64,000 nt of DNA from an uncultured Bacteroidota bacterium (GCA_903891085.1 CAITDJ010000097.1:1-64000), one strand, 5' to 3'; shown: positions 1 through 9,561, numbered from the stretch's first letter. Numbers and translations are program-made. The notes: generated by a model not told the origin, from the sequence alone.

Positions 1-151
1 CAATTGATATTAAATTACTTATAAAAATATTTATTTTTCATTTTCAGTGAAAAAATTCCAAAAATATTTTTAAAAAAGCCTTATAACTTTCTATTATTGT
101 AAAGGATTGTTGCAAGTTATTAACAAAAATCAGAAATTATAGTAATATTCA

Positions 152-588
152 TTAATCCCACACATACTTCCAGGAGCCATCTGATTGCTGCTTCCAAACT
201 GTATGAAAAACACCTGATTTTGTGATTTCTTTACCATTTTCATCCTTCGAGGAAATTGTATATTGTCCATAGGTATAAGCCAGATCGCCTGATGCAGCTA
301 CATCAACAAAGTAGGTGTCCAACTCAGTTTCGTGTCCGAAAAGTGTTGATGATCGAAGTATGTTTTTAAGGATGCTTTCCCCTTGATCAGGGTATTATTT
401 CGCTCCAACACAGCGTTTTGGTCAGCAAAATACAGAAATGCCTGAGCAATACCGCTTTTTTCTGCCATCGTAGCGAATTCTTTTTCGGTATTGATCACTT
501 CGTTTTTAACCCGATCCGGCTGATCAGTAGGATGTTGACAACTAATGGTAACGAAGAGAAAGATGGAAAGAAATGTAAGTATTTTCAT
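152..588 (-). pseudogene. Frame-broken lipoprotein with NTF2/DUF4440-like domain
   Basis: Read on the minus strand from the ATG at 588, this gives a lipoprotein-like signal (MKILTFLSIFLFVTISC) followed by sequence resembling an NTF2-like (DUF4440/SnoaL type) domain, with EKEFATMAEKSGIAQAF and LERNNTLIKGKASLKTYF. The frame stops at 298-300. If one extra T is supplied in the short T run at 308-310 (minus strand), translation continues as FVDVAASGDLAYTYGQYT and ends at a stop at 152-154, which is how this family normally ends. So the gene is complete except for a one-base deletion: either a sequencing or assembly error or a young pseudogene. The substrate is unknown. It is divergent from the acyl-CoA ligase fusion at 767. 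The domain call is by resemblance; the frame break is seen directly. Confidence 0.7.
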
Positions 589-766
589 GGAAAATTTTAT
601 CATAAAATCAGGACGAAAATAGTAATCAATTCCGTTATGATGTATATATTGGGATAGATTCCAACTTTGTGTTGCAATTCGTCGTAAATTTGTCATCAAA
701 ATGTGAAAACCGAATTTCACGCAAATGCTTTAGAATCAGTCTGAAAGTAAATTCAAACTAAACACG

Positions 767-3244
767 ATGGAACACACTCATACTAAAACTGCTATTGTTT
801 ATGGCACACAAAAAATCACATTTGGTGATATATTGGGTAAAATAGAACAATTTTCTCTTCTTTACGATATTGAGAAAGACGACAAGGTTGTTGTTTTTTC
901 TGAAAACCGTCCTGGCTGGATTTATAGTTTCTACAGTGTGTGGAAAAATCAGGGAATTCCAGTGCCCATCGATTTTATGGCAACAGCCGCTGAAGTAGCC
1001 TTTATTGTGAGTGACTGCAAACCCAGGATAATTTTTTGTTCGAACGATCGTAAATCTCTGATCGATGAAGCCGTTGCGCTGGCCCAAGCTGTGACCCGGA
1101 TTATTTTGATAGAGGAATATGAAAATATTGAAAATCAATTTGGTGACAGCCTTGCTATAGATATTTTGCAAGTTTCTTCCTCAGATGAAACAGCTGTAAT
1201 TATTTATACTTCCGGAACAACAGGCAGCCCGAAAGGGGTGATGTTATCATATTTAAATCTTTTGACCAACGTAAATGCGGTTTCAAGCCGGATTCCAATA
1301 TACAAAGCCGACTCAAGGGTTATGATTTTATTGCCCTTGCATCACATTTTTCCTTTGGTTGGCACCATGATCATCCCGCTGCATTTAGGAGCAATGGTTG
1401 CCATCAGTCCATCGATGGTCTCGGCCGATATCATTGGCACGTTACAACAAAACAAAATTACGATCATCATAGGTGTTCCACGTTTATATGCTGCCATCCG
1501 CAAGGGAATTGTTGATAAAATAAATGCAAGTTTCGTAGCACGTCAATTGTTTTCTTTGGCAAAAACACTCAATTCGAAAAAGTTCTCGAAATTGGTTTTT
1601 GGCACAGTTCATCGTAAGTTGGGCGGTGCTGTTGAGGTATTGGTAGCCGGTGGTGCTGCCCTTGATCCTTTGGTAGGTCGCGATTTTCAAACGCTGGGTT
1701 TTGAGGTGCTTGAGGGTTATGGGATGACCGAAGCAGCGCCCATGATTACATTTACCAGGCCGGGCCGCGTACGCATCGGGTCGCCGGGCGAAGTTATGCC
1801 CGAAACACGCATCAATATTGTTGACGACGAAATTCTGGCTGCTGGCCCCAATATCATGAAAGGCTATTACAACCGGCCTGAAGAAACTGCCGATGTTTTG
1901 GTTGACGGTTGGCTGTATACTGGCGATCTCGGGCGCCTGGATAAAGATGGTTATTTGTTTATTACAGGACGGAAAAAGGAAATTATTGTTCTTTCAAACG
2001 GGAAAAATGTAAATCCTTTAGAATTGGAAGAGAAGTTGTTAGTCTCTGAATTGGTGAAAGATTGTGGTGTTTTTTATAAGGATGATCAATTACAATTAAT
2101 TGTTGTGCCTGAACTGGAAGCTTTCACCGATCAAACCGCTTCAGCGATGGAGGAGAAAGTGCGGCACGAATTAATTGAACCATTCAACAAACAGGTTTCT
2201 TCTTATAAAAAGCTCATGCATTTTTATTTGACTAACGAAGAACTGCCACGAACGCGTTTGGGTAAGTTACAACGTTTCAAACTCGCTGACCTGGCTATCG
2301 ATACAAGTCAGGAAACGGTATCTGAGACTGAATTTGAAATATCCCCTGATTTTAAACTTATCGCTGCATTCATTCAATCCGAAAAAGGCAGGAAAGTGCT
2401 GCCAAGGCATCACATCGAAATCGACCTTGGGATGGATTCGCTTGATAAAGTGGGTTTTCAGGTGTACTTGCAGCAAACTTTTGGTGTGAATCTTGAGCCC
2501 AATAAGATGCTTGATTTCAGTACAATACATCAACTTACCGATTGGGTTTCAAATAATAAGACAAAAACGGAGGATGCTAAATTTAACTGGAAAGATATTT
2601 TACGCGAGAAAGTGCATCTGCAACTGCCAAGAACCTGGTTCACAGGTAATCTGGCTGTGTTTTTCTCCAAAATGTTTTTTCATACCTATTTCAGGTTCAC
2701 TGGCAAAGGATTGTCGAACCTGCCCGAAGGACCATTCATTCTGGCACCCAATCACCAAAGCTATTTTGATGGATTGCTTGTTGCCTCTTTTTTGCAACAT
2801 AAACTGATCAATAAAACCTATTTTTATGCAAAAGAAAAGCATATAAAACAACGGTGGCTGAAATTTCTGGCAAATCGTAACAATGTCATTATCGTGGATT
2901 TGAACCGTGAGTTAAAAGAGTCGATCCAGAAATTGGCTGAGGTGCTGAAACAAAATAAAAATCTTATTATTTTCCCGGAGGGAACCCGCTCAGGTGACGG
3001 TAAACTGGGACAATTCAAAAAGACCTTCGCTATTCTGAGCAGCGAGTTGAATATTCCTATCGTACCCGTGTCAATTTCCGGTGCTTTTGAAGCCCTTCCG
3101 CGTGGAAGCTGGTTTCCAAAGCCATTGAAGAAAATCAATATCGAGTTTCTGAATCCGATTTATCCTGAGAAAATGTCATACGAAAACCTCAGCGAATTGG
3201 TTAAAAGTAAAATCCAGCTAAACATGGACACAAAGACAGATTAA
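767..3244 (+). CDS. Fusion: acyl-CoA/acyl-ACP synthetase, acyl carrier domain, PlsC-type acyltransferase
   Basis: An 825-residue, three-part protein. Residues about 1-500 are an AMP-forming fatty acyl ligase, with YTSGTTGSPKGVM near 147, GYGMTE near 317, YTGDLG near 383 and GRKKEIIVLSNGKN near 400. Residues about 530-605 look like an acyl carrier domain, with LGMDSLDKVGF near 553; the Ser of DSL is the expected phosphopantetheine site. Residues about 620-825 are a PlsC-like acyltransferase with NHQSYFD (HX4D) near 661 and FPEGTRSGDG near 735. Inferred role: activate a free fatty acid, hold it on the carrier arm and pass it to a lysophospholipid or similar acceptor at the membrane. E. coli Aas has related activities but in the opposite domain order. 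The N terminus is short for the ligase family (no long lead-in before the first core strands). Confidence 0.88.
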   Translation: MEHTHTKTAIVYGTQKITFGDILGKIEQFSLLYDIEKDDKVVVFSENRPGWIYSFYSVWKNQGIPVPIDFMATAAEVAFIVSDCKPRIIFCSNDRKSLIDEAVALAQAVTRIILIEEYENIENQFGDSLAIDILQVSSSDETAVIIYTSGTTGSPKGVMLSYLNLLTNVNAVSSRIPIYKADSRVMILLPLHHIFPLVGTMIIPLHLGAMVAISPSMVSADIIGTLQQNKITIIIGVPRLYAAIRKGIVDKINASFVARQLFSLAKTLNSKKFSKLVFGTVHRKLGGAVEVLVAGGAALDPLVGRDFQTLGFEVLEGYGMTEAAPMITFTRPGRVRIGSPGEVMPETRINIVDDEILAAGPNIMKGYYNRPEETADVLVDGWLYTGDLGRLDKDGYLFITGRKKEIIVLSNGKNVNPLELEEKLLVSELVKDCGVFYKDDQLQLIVVPELEAFTDQTASAMEEKVRHELIEPFNKQVSSYKKLMHFYLTNEELPRTRLGKLQRFKLADLAIDTSQETVSETEFEISPDFKLIAAFIQSEKGRKVLPRHHIEIDLGMDSLDKVGFQVYLQQTFGVNLEPNKMLDFSTIHQLTDWVSNNKTKTEDAKFNWKDILREKVHLQLPRTWFTGNLAVFFSKMFFHTYFRFTGKGLSNLPEGPFILAPNHQSYFDGLLVASFLQHKLINKTYFYAKEKHIKQRWLKFLANRNNVIIVDLNRELKESIQKLAEVLKQNKNLIIFPEGTRSGDGKLGQFKKTFAILSSELNIPIVPVSISGAFEALPRGSWFPKPLKKINIEFLNPIYPEKMSYENLSELVKSKIQLNMDTKTD

Positions 3245-3350
3245 GCTACAATCGGTTTTCATAATTTTATTTTCACTGTGAGGAAGGTATAGGTTGGAAA
3301 ACGGTTGATTGAAGTTATTATAATACAACGTTCATCTAATAAAATTAAGC

Positions 3351-4346
3351 ATGTCGGGATCCAATTTTGTTGATTATGTAAAGATATACTGCCGTTCGGG
3401 TAATGGTGGTCCGGGTTCGAGGCATTTCAGGCGTGAGAAATTTGAGCCAAAAGGTGGTCCCGACGGCGGTGATGGCGGTCGCGGTGGTCATGTGATTCTG
3501 AGAGGAAATGCACAGATGTGGACACTGCTTCATTTGCGCTATGCACGACATCTGATGGCCGAGCATGGTGAGTCGGGAGGAAAGCAACAAAGTTCGGGTG
3601 CAAATGGAAAGGATGTGTTTATTGATGTTCCGCTTGGAACTGTTGCAACACATTCAGAAACAGGCGAACGTGTTGCTGAAATTACGGAAGATGGACAAAC
3701 AATTATTCTCGTAAAAGGTGGCCGAGGTGGATTAGGGAATTCTAATTTTAAAACGTCTACAAATCAGGCACCTTCCTATGCCCAGCCCGGAGAAGATTTC
3801 GAAGAAGCCTGGATTATCATCGAACTCAAATTATTGGCAGATGTGGGGTTGGTAGGTTTTCCGAATGCCGGAAAATCGACTTTACTTTCAGTGGTTTCCG
3901 CCGCCAAACCCGAAATTGCTGATTATCCGTTTACCACACTTACACCCAATCTTGGTTTGGTCAGTTACTACGATAATAAGTCCTTTGTGATGGCCGATAT
4001 TCCGGGAATAATTGAAGGCGCATCGGAAGGAAAAGGTTTGGGATTGAGGTTTTTGAGACATATTGAACGAAATTCAGTGTTGTTGTTTATGGTTCCGGCT
4101 GATAGTAAAGATATTAAAAAGGAATTTGAAATATTAATCGGAGAACTGGACGCTTACAATCCTGAACTTCTCGACAAAGAACGATTATTGGCCGTCAGTA
4201 AAAGTGATATGCTCGATGAGGAGTTAAAATCGGAAATAAGGAAACAACTCCCAAAAATGCCTTCCATTTTCATTAGTTCGATTACAGGTGAAGGGATAAA
4301 GGAATTGAAGGATATGCTCTGGAAATCGTTGAATACTATATCATAA
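3351..4346 (+). CDS. obg: GTPase Obg/CgtA
   Basis: Essential-type GTPase tied to late 50S ribosomal subunit assembly and stress control. Residues 1-160 form the glycine-rich Obg fold ([26 protein letters not shown]). The G domain follows: G1 GFPNAGKST near 168-176, switch region [11 protein letters not shown], and G3 [12 protein letters not shown] near 215. The G4 motif reads SKSD rather than NKxD (AVSKSDMLD). At 331 residues it lacks a C-terminal OCT domain, as do many short Obg proteins. It starts 107 bases after the acyl-ligase fusion, so it may be co-transcribed. The identification is firm; the SKSD reading is seen in the sequence, and its effect is unknown. Confidence 0.96.
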   Translation: MSGSNFVDYVKIYCRSGNGGPGSRHFRREKFEPKGGPDGGDGGRGGHVILRGNAQMWTLLHLRYARHLMAEHGESGGKQQSSGANGKDVFIDVPLGTVATHSETGERVAEITEDGQTIILVKGGRGGLGNSNFKTSTNQAPSYAQPGEDFEEAWIIIELKLLADVGLVGFPNAGKSTLLSVVSAAKPEIADYPFTTLTPNLGLVSYYDNKSFVMADIPGIIEGASEGKGLGLRFLRHIERNSVLLFMVPADSKDIKKEFEILIGELDAYNPELLDKERLLAVSKSDMLDEELKSEIRKQLPKMPSIFISSITGEGIKELKDMLWKSLNTIS

Positions 4347-4381
4347 TTGAGTTTGTTACAAATGTTTCTAAATATGGTATC

Positions 4382-5023
4382 ATGAAAAAAATGGATAGAT
4401 TATTTTTTGTGGGAATATTCATTTTAAATGGTTTTATCGCTTTGGCTCAGGATGCAGGAGTTGCCGATCAAATATCTGAAAGTCGAAATAAGAACATCAA
4501 ACACCTGCTCGATTTTCGTTTCAAAGGTGGCAGTGGCGAGTTTGAAAAGGTTTTCTTCGCGAATGTTGAATATACCACCGAAGCACGCAAAGCTTGTGTG
4601 ATGGGTGTTGCCATCATGTCGTTCCGCATCGATTGCAATAACAAACTGAGCGATTTCCGTTTAAAGAATCCGCTTGGTTATGGCCTGAACGAACAAATGG
4701 GAAAATTTTTCGCTGCCACCGAAGGACAATGGAATAATTGTAACGATGAGAAATACACCCGGTTCGAGATCCCTATTCTTTTCAGAATCGAAGGAACGGA
4801 AACGGGAGGCAAAGGTTACCTGATTGTGGATGGAAAATACCCGGGTTTTAAATGTAAAAGTGATGCCTATTTTTTGGAAGTTTTTGATGAACTGAAAGAA
4901 AAAAACAAATCAAAAAAAGCACTGCATGCATTGGATGAGTTGATGAAACGAGACCCTTACAATACAACCTATTACGATATGAAAAAGGAATATCTGAAAG
5001 GAGATGAGGAGGATAAGAAATGA
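4382..5023 (+). CDS. Secreted protein with TonB C-terminal-like domain
   Basis: A 213-residue exported protein. Residues 1-22 are a signal peptide ending in ALAQ. Residues about 60-150 resemble the C-terminal domain of TonB-type energy transducers: VEYTTEARKACVMGVAIMSF, then an IDCNNKLSDFRLKNPLGYGL strand pair and a closing EIPILFRIEG strand. Unlike TonB it has a cleavable signal rather than an N-terminal anchor and no proline-rich spacer, so it is probably a periplasmic or outer-membrane-associated relative rather than an energy transducer. A helical, lysine-rich tail follows (KKALHALDELMKRDP). Its stop overlaps the start of the PAP2 phosphatase by four bases (ATGA), so the two are translationally coupled. 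Function unknown. Confidence 0.65.
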   Translation: MKKMDRLFFVGIFILNGFIALAQDAGVADQISESRNKNIKHLLDFRFKGGSGEFEKVFFANVEYTTEARKACVMGVAIMSFRIDCNNKLSDFRLKNPLGYGLNEQMGKFFAATEGQWNNCNDEKYTRFEIPILFRIEGTETGGKGYLIVDGKYPGFKCKSDAYFLEVFDELKEKNKSKKALHALDELMKRDPYNTTYYDMKKEYLKGDEEDKK

Positions 5024-5598
5024 TTGCGTATCTGAACCAGCTTGATACACAATTATTTCTATTTCTTAACGGACTCCATTCACCCGTTTTTGATCAGCTA
5101 ATGATTCTATTTTCAGGAAAACTGACCTGGATTCCATTATATATATTTCTTTTAGGATTAATTATCAAGGAATTTAAGTGGCAATCAATAATGATTTTGT
5201 TGCTCGTTGCCTTGTTAATCACTGTGTCGGATCAGTTGTCAGTTAAAGCATTTAAATATGTGTTCGAGCGCCCACGCCCTTGTCATATACCTGAATTACA
5301 GACACTTATTCATTTGCCAACAGGGAATTGCGGCGGTGCATTTGGTTTTGTTTCATCCCACGCGGTGAACAGTTTTGCCTTGGCTGGATTTTTGTTTTTA
5401 TTGCTACGCCGTCGTTTTAAGTGGATTGGTTATATTGTGTTTACATATGCTGTTTTTGTATCGTATAGCAGGATTTATATTGGTGTGCATTATCCTGGTG
5501 ATGTGATCGTTGGCGGTTTGGTTGGAATGATGGTTTCAGTGGCTATTTGGTTTCTTTACACTTTTACACAACGTTACCTCTGCCCGAAGCAATGCTGA
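5020..5598 (+). CDS. PAP2-family membrane phosphatase
   Basis: A 192-residue integral membrane protein with all three motifs of the type 2 phosphatidic acid phosphatase family. KX6RP is in KYVFERPRP (about residues 77-85); the central motif is SSHAVNSF (about 113, in place of PSGH); the last is SRIYIGVHYPGD (about 149-160), with the catalytic His and Asp. About five or six hydrophobic segments surround these, placing the active site on the periplasmic face. Likely substrates are undecaprenyl diphosphate or lipid phosphates; lipid A phosphatases share the fold, so the substrate is open. It is coupled by an ATGA overlap to the TonB-C-like gene upstream and converges on the SAM-hydroxide adenosyltransferase gene. 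Confidence 0.9.
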   Translation: MIAYLNQLDTQLFLFLNGLHSPVFDQLMILFSGKLTWIPLYIFLLGLIIKEFKWQSIMILLLVALLITVSDQLSVKAFKYVFERPRPCHIPELQTLIHLPTGNCGGAFGFVSSHAVNSFALAGFLFLLLRRRFKWIGYIVFTYAVFVSYSRIYIGVHYPGDVIVGGLVGMMVSVAIWFLYTFTQRYLCPKQC

Positions 5599-5635
5599 TA
5601 TGGTGCAATAAATCTGTGCGGACTGCAATCAAAAA

Positions 5636-6409
5636 TCAAAGAAAATTCACCTGAACCGGACTATTTCGTTCCATGCCAAGCAATGATGCAGCATTGCCCT
5701 GATTGATGGCGAGCTCTAAAAATCCGTGCGATCCAAAAAGCGCAAGCACATCAGGCACAGGCACATCAAGGTAACTAGTCTGAATTTTTTTCAACCGGTA
5801 AATGCTAAAAGCAATTTCGAAGGCACGCCCCCGCTGCTCAAACCTGAAAAGTTTTTCTGAAATATTGGTGATGAGGTTTTCGTAAGCATCAATATAAACA
5901 ACCAATCCTTTAATCGATTTGTTATCGGTGGTTGGCTGAAAAAGTAATTTGGAATTTAATTGCGGGCATGGATCTCCCAACTGATTGATAGGCAATCCTT
6001 TGGCAATATGAACTGCTGCCTTCACAAAACGATCGCGTGTGCTGAAGGTAAAATATCCTGTGTCAGCAGGAATATCAAGATGAAAACTCTGATCGGGCTT
6101 ATCGCCTAAAATCATCGAAAAAATCCCGGTATCAGCACCAATAAAATAATGACCTTTTGCTTCAATAGCAATATGCGGAATGTCCATCGATTCTTCCGAA
6201 TTAATTCCGATAATATGAATGGTACCTTTCGGAAAACTCTGATAGCAGTTCCGGATGGTGAATGCAGCTCCTTCAAGATCGAAATGACGTATACTATGTG
6301 AAATGTCAACAACAATTGCTTCTGGTAACTGTGTGTAAATAGCTCCTTTAACCGCTGCCAGATAATAATCTGAGGTACCCCAATCGCTTGTTAAAGTTAT
6401 AATCGCCAT
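5636..6409 (-). CDS. SAM hydrolase (adenosine-forming), DUF62 family
   Basis: A member of the S-adenosylmethionine hydroxide adenosyltransferase family, which uses water to split SAM into adenosine and methionine. The N terminus MAIITLTSDWGTSDYYLAAV carries the family's Asp-rich start, and YFIGADTGIFSMIL is the usual YFVGPDNGLL block. The segment that normally reads DPGVG is IGINSEE, a divergent form. I chose the ATG at 6409 (257 residues) over upstream ATGs at 6478 and 6502. The start matches the family, and a consensus promoter at 6485-6517 places transcription start at about 6479, downstream of the 6502 ATG. The gene stands alone, convergent with the PAP2 gene. Confidence 0.85.
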   Translation of the reverse strand: MAIITLTSDWGTSDYYLAAVKGAIYTQLPEAIVVDISHSIRHFDLEGAAFTIRNCYQSFPKGTIHIIGINSEESMDIPHIAIEAKGHYFIGADTGIFSMILGDKPDQSFHLDIPADTGYFTFSTRDRFVKAAVHIAKGLPINQLGDPCPQLNSKLLFQPTTDNKSIKGLVVYIDAYENLITNISEKLFRFEQRGRAFEIAFSIYRLKKIQTSYLDVPVPDVLALFGSHGFLELAINQGNAASLLGMERNSPVQVNFL

Positions 6410-6484
6410 TGAACGATGTTGGATATGTGTGAAACAATTGGCTTTTAAACGCTTAGAAACAGTAGAAGCCGTATTCATTTTCAG

Positions 6485-6517
6485 CAAAGATAAATAAACC
6501 ACTCCGATTGGAACAAA
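6485..6517 (-). promoter_or_regulatory. Bacteroidota promoter for the SAM hydrolase gene
   Basis: On the minus strand TTTG (6517-6514), a 21-base spacer, then TATCTTTG (6492-6485): an exact fit to the TTTG-N19-21-TAnnTTTG promoter of Bacteroides-type sigma factors. Predicted transcription start is near 6479, leaving a leader of about 70 bases before the ATG at 6409. Confidence 0.75.
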
Positions 6518-6595
6518 AAACGTCGTTTTTATATCATAAAAGTTTTATCAAGTAATTAATTAGTCACCAAATGGAAGTCATTGATGGGAAATGAA

Positions 6596-6603
6596 TAATT
6601 TTG
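6596..6603 (+). promoter_or_regulatory. -7 element TAATTTTG before phoH
   Basis: TAATTTTG fits TAnnTTTG and lies 34 bases before the phoH ATG. I see no clear -33 TTTG at the right distance. Confidence 0.45.
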
Positions 6604-6637
6604 GCAAAAAATATTCATCCCAAATCATCGACAGGCT

Positions 6638-7690
6638 ATGAGCGAACAAATCATTCAAATTGAAAATGTCAGTCCGCTTGATCTGTTTGGTGCCAACGAT
6701 AGTCACCTGGAAACCATCAAAGGGTTATTTCCTAAACTAAAAATTATTGCACGGGGTAATTATGTAAAAGTGATCGGCGATCCGGAGGAGATTGCATATT
6801 TCGTGAAACGGTTCGACCTGTTAACAGTTCAAATCGAGCGATTTGGAAAAATAACACCGCGACAGATCGAAGAAATCATGCTGAATGAAAACGGTGCACA
6901 TCCCGACACGTTCCTTGCTTCAAGTGATGTTTTGGTGCATGGCCCGGGAGGACTGCAAGTGAAAGCGCTTACTGTGAACCAGAAAGCGATGGTAACCAGT
7001 ATTGACGAAAATGATATGATCTTCGCCATTGGTCCGGCCGGAACAGGTAAAACCTATACGGCAGTGGCATTGGCTGTACGTGCATTAAAAAACCGTTGGG
7101 TGAAAAGAATCATTCTCACCCGTCCGGCAGTGGAGGCAGGCGAAAACCTGGGTTTTCTGCCCGGTGACCTGAAAGATAAGCTTGATCCTTACCTGCAACC
7201 GCTTTATGATGCGCTTCGCGATATGCTCCCGGCACAAAAACTTCTCACTTATATTGAGGACGGAACCATCGAGGTGGCGCCGCTGGCATTTATGCGCGGA
7301 CGTACGCTCGATAATGCCTTCGCAATACTCGACGAAGCCCAGAATGCTACACGAAGTCAGATGAAAATGTTTTTAACAAGGATGGGAAAATCTGCCAAAT
7401 TCATCATTACGGGCGATATTACCCAGATCGATTTGCCAAACAAACAACCATCGGGTTTACTTCAGGCAATTGATGTGTTGCATGATGTTGAAGGAATCAA
7501 TTTCATTTTTTTGGATGACAAAGATGTAGTTAGGCATCGGCTGGTAACACGTATTATTAAAGCCTATCGTACAAAAGTTGAGAACCAGGATCGGCAATAT
7601 CCGACGCCAAATCTGGTTGAAATATTGCCTGTTATTCAGGAAAACGCAGAAACAAATAACGAATCAAACACTAAAACAGATAACCCATGA
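6638..7690 (+). CDS. phoH: PhoH-family ATPase
   Basis: A 350-residue cytoplasmic P-loop ATPase of the PhoH family (PhoH/YbeZ type), often linked to RNA metabolism and ribosome maturation. Residues 1-110 form the N-terminal domain; then comes Walker [17 protein letters not shown] near 132, [19 protein letters not shown] near 158, and Walker B with ILDEAQNAT near 229, followed by [13 protein letters not shown]. The last 25 residues are a polar, Asn/Thr-rich tail. The stop overlaps the purC start as ATGA, so purC is translated from the same message. No ybeY follows, unlike in proteobacterial phoH operons. Confidence 0.93.
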   Translation: MSEQIIQIENVSPLDLFGANDSHLETIKGLFPKLKIIARGNYVKVIGDPEEIAYFVKRFDLLTVQIERFGKITPRQIEEIMLNENGAHPDTFLASSDVLVHGPGGLQVKALTVNQKAMVTSIDENDMIFAIGPAGTGKTYTAVALAVRALKNRWVKRIILTRPAVEAGENLGFLPGDLKDKLDPYLQPLYDALRDMLPAQKLLTYIEDGTIEVAPLAFMRGRTLDNAFAILDEAQNATRSQMKMFLTRMGKSAKFIITGDITQIDLPNKQPSGLLQAIDVLHDVEGINFIFLDDKDVVRHRLVTRIIKAYRTKVENQDRQYPTPNLVEILPVIQENAETNNESNTKTDNP

Positions 7691-8640
7691 TGAGTGAAGC
7701 CATTGTAAAAACAAATTTTACTTTTCCGAAACAAAAGAACCTCTACAAAGGCAAGGTGCGTGACGTGTATAATATCGATGATAAATTATTGGTGATGGTG
7801 GCCAGCGACCGTATATCGGCCTTTGATGTGGTATTACCAAGAGGAATTCCCTTTAAAGGACAGGTTCTGAATCAGATCGCTTCAATGTTTTTGGATGCCA
7901 CCCGTGATATTGTGCCTAACTGGAAAATCGCAAGTCCCGATCCTGTGGTGACCATCGGTCATTATTGTGAGCCATTTCCGGTGGAAATGATCATCCGAGG
8001 TTTTTTGACTGGTAGTTCATGGCGTACCTACAAAAAAGGACAACGCGATATTTGCGGCGTGCCTGTTCCTGACGGAATGAAAGAACACCAGCGGTTCGAA
8101 AAACCGATCATTACGCCAACAACCAAGGCTGTAGAAGGGCATGATGAGGATATTTCGCGTGAAGAAATCATAAAACAAGGTATTGTTTCTGAATCAGATT
8201 ACTTACAGCTTGAAGACTATACCTATAAATTATTTGCACGGGGAAGCCAGATGGCGGCTGAACACGGATTAATTCTGGTTGATACCAAATACGAATTCGG
8301 GAAAGTAGGGGATAAAATTTACCTGATTGACGAAATCCATACACCTGATTCATCGCGTTATTTCATTGCTGATGAATATGAAGAACGCTTCGCAAAAGGC
8401 GAACCTCAAAAGCAACTATCCAAAGAGTTTGTACGTGAATGGTTGATGGCAAACGGTTTTCAAGGGCAAACCGGTCAGCTTGTTCCGGAAATGACCGATG
8501 AATACGTAAAAAGCGTCTCGGACAGGTATATCGAATTGTATGAGAAAGTGACAGGAAAAACTTTTATCAGAACAGCATCGAAAGATGCGTTGGTTCGCAT
8601 TGAGAAAAACATCAATGAATTCCTGAAAACTTACAGCTGA
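7687..8640 (+). CDS. purC: SAICAR synthetase (phosphoribosylaminoimidazole-succinocarboxamide synthase)
   Basis: Catalyses the ATP-dependent joining of aspartate to CAIR in purine synthesis. Family marks: [20 protein letters not shown] (nucleotide-binding start), [33 protein letters not shown] [14 protein letters not shown], and [14 protein letters not shown] near the end. At 317 residues it is of the long eukaryote/yeast-like type found in Bacteroidota rather than the 240-residue E. coli type. Two ATGs are possible (7687, overlapping the phoH stop, or 7690). It converges on the SirB1 gene with 20 bases between stops. Confidence 0.96.
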   Translation: MMSEAIVKTNFTFPKQKNLYKGKVRDVYNIDDKLLVMVASDRISAFDVVLPRGIPFKGQVLNQIASMFLDATRDIVPNWKIASPDPVVTIGHYCEPFPVEMIIRGFLTGSSWRTYKKGQRDICGVPVPDGMKEHQRFEKPIITPTTKAVEGHDEDISREEIIKQGIVSESDYLQLEDYTYKLFARGSQMAAEHGLILVDTKYEFGKVGDKIYLIDEIHTPDSSRYFIADEYEERFAKGEPQKQLSKEFVREWLMANGFQGQTGQLVPEMTDEYVKSVSDRYIELYEKVTGKTFIRTASKDALVRIEKNINEFLKTYS

Positions 8641-8660
8641 AATTAGTTTGTATAAGACGA

Positions 8661-9533
8661 TTATGATTCCAGGGCTGCTGCAATATGTTGCAATTCAGCA
8701 GCTTTATCGCCGTTTCCGTTGCTTGTATAGGATTCTATCAATCCATTAATCATGCGCCTGATAATGGTAACATTTGTGCAGGGCTTAAAAAATGAAACAA
8801 GCGGTTCAAGCTTCATCTGTTTCACAAAAAGCTCAATTTCCTTTTTGGTGAAAACGGCTCCCTGATTAAATGGATTCAGGTAAAACAGGACTTCGTCTTC
8901 AATATCGTCTGACGACTGTGGTACAACCGTTTCGTCCACATAAGCCAGAATGAAATGTCGGGGCAGGTCAACACCGTAAATTGGAATACGCAGGCTTCGC
9001 GCAATGATGATATACAACATGCCAATGGATAATGGATTCCCTTTGTGTGTATCAAACAGACTCTTCAGATAATAATTGTCAGGTGAATATAAATTCGCTG
9101 TGTTTCCACCGAATTTATTGATATCGAACAAAATATGGTTCAACACCTTCACTTTTTCGAGTGCAGTTAGGTTGTTGTTCAATTCAAGCCATACTTCCTG
9201 CGCAATTCGTCCTACTTCGCGGGTGATCAAATCAGGGTTCAAATCAGGGTATTGGTAACGCGAAATCAGCATATATCCTTTCAGGAGATCGGAATAGTTG
9301 AATTTAGCCCAATTGTGCAATTCAAGAAAAGTATAGTTAAGTTGAATATCATGGATTAAAGCCTGAATTCGTTTTTGTAATCCGTCGTCAAACGTCAATT
9401 CGAGGGCAGTTTCCAACTCAGCCACCGCTTCAATTCCGTACTCAAAAATATGCTTCTTAACCTGATTAAAAAGGTTTTCATCAGGTTCATCGATTAATCG
9501 GATAAGGGCTTTAAGTTCGTTAATATCTTTCAT
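8661..9533 (-). CDS. SirB1-family transglutaminase-like protein
   Basis: A 290-residue protein of the SirB1/transglutaminase-like superfamily. Residues 1-90 are a helical N-terminal region (SirB1_N type). The core is around residues 160-205, with HKGNPLSIGMLYIIIARSL and PIYGVDLPRHFILAY. The KGNP and LPxHF segments are the usual family landmarks. I see no Cys at the place where an active transglutaminase would have one, so it is probably not a classical transglutaminase. The biological role is unknown; in other bacteria relatives sit near genes for translation or chemotaxis. It is monocistronic with its own -7 motif at 9554. Confidence 0.75.
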   Translation of the reverse strand: MKDINELKALIRLIDEPDENLFNQVKKHIFEYGIEAVAELETALELTFDDGLQKRIQALIHDIQLNYTFLELHNWAKFNYSDLLKGYMLISRYQYPDLNPDLITREVGRIAQEVWLELNNNLTALEKVKVLNHILFDINKFGGNTANLYSPDNYYLKSLFDTHKGNPLSIGMLYIIIARSLRIPIYGVDLPRHFILAYVDETVVPQSSDDIEDEVLFYLNPFNQGAVFTKKEIELFVKQMKLEPLVSFFKPCTNVTIIRRMINGLIESYTSNGNGDKAAELQHIAAALES

Positions 9534-9553
9534 AATTCCGTTTATAATCTTAA

Positions 9554-9561
9554 CAAATGTA
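9554..9561 (-). promoter_or_regulatory. -7 element TACATTTG before the SirB1-family gene
   Basis: TACATTTG on the minus strand (plus strand CAAATGTA) fits TAnnTTTG and lies 21 bases before the ATG at 9533. No matching -33 element is evident. Confidence 0.45.

Noticed and set aside
418..657. Plus-strand reading frame opposite the frame-broken lipoprotein
   Set aside because: It is antisense to a recognisable signal peptide and domain and resembles no protein.
758..1171. Minus-strand reading frame inside the acyl ligase gene
   Set aside because: Shadow of the ligase; no domain, signal or promoter of its own.
3345..3653. Minus-strand reading frame over the obg start
   Set aside because: It is the complement of the glycine-rich Obg repeats and not a protein.
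6410..6502. Extended start of the SAM hydrolase
   Set aside because: The ATG at 6502 is upstream of the predicted transcription start near 6479, and the family begins at the 6409 ATG.
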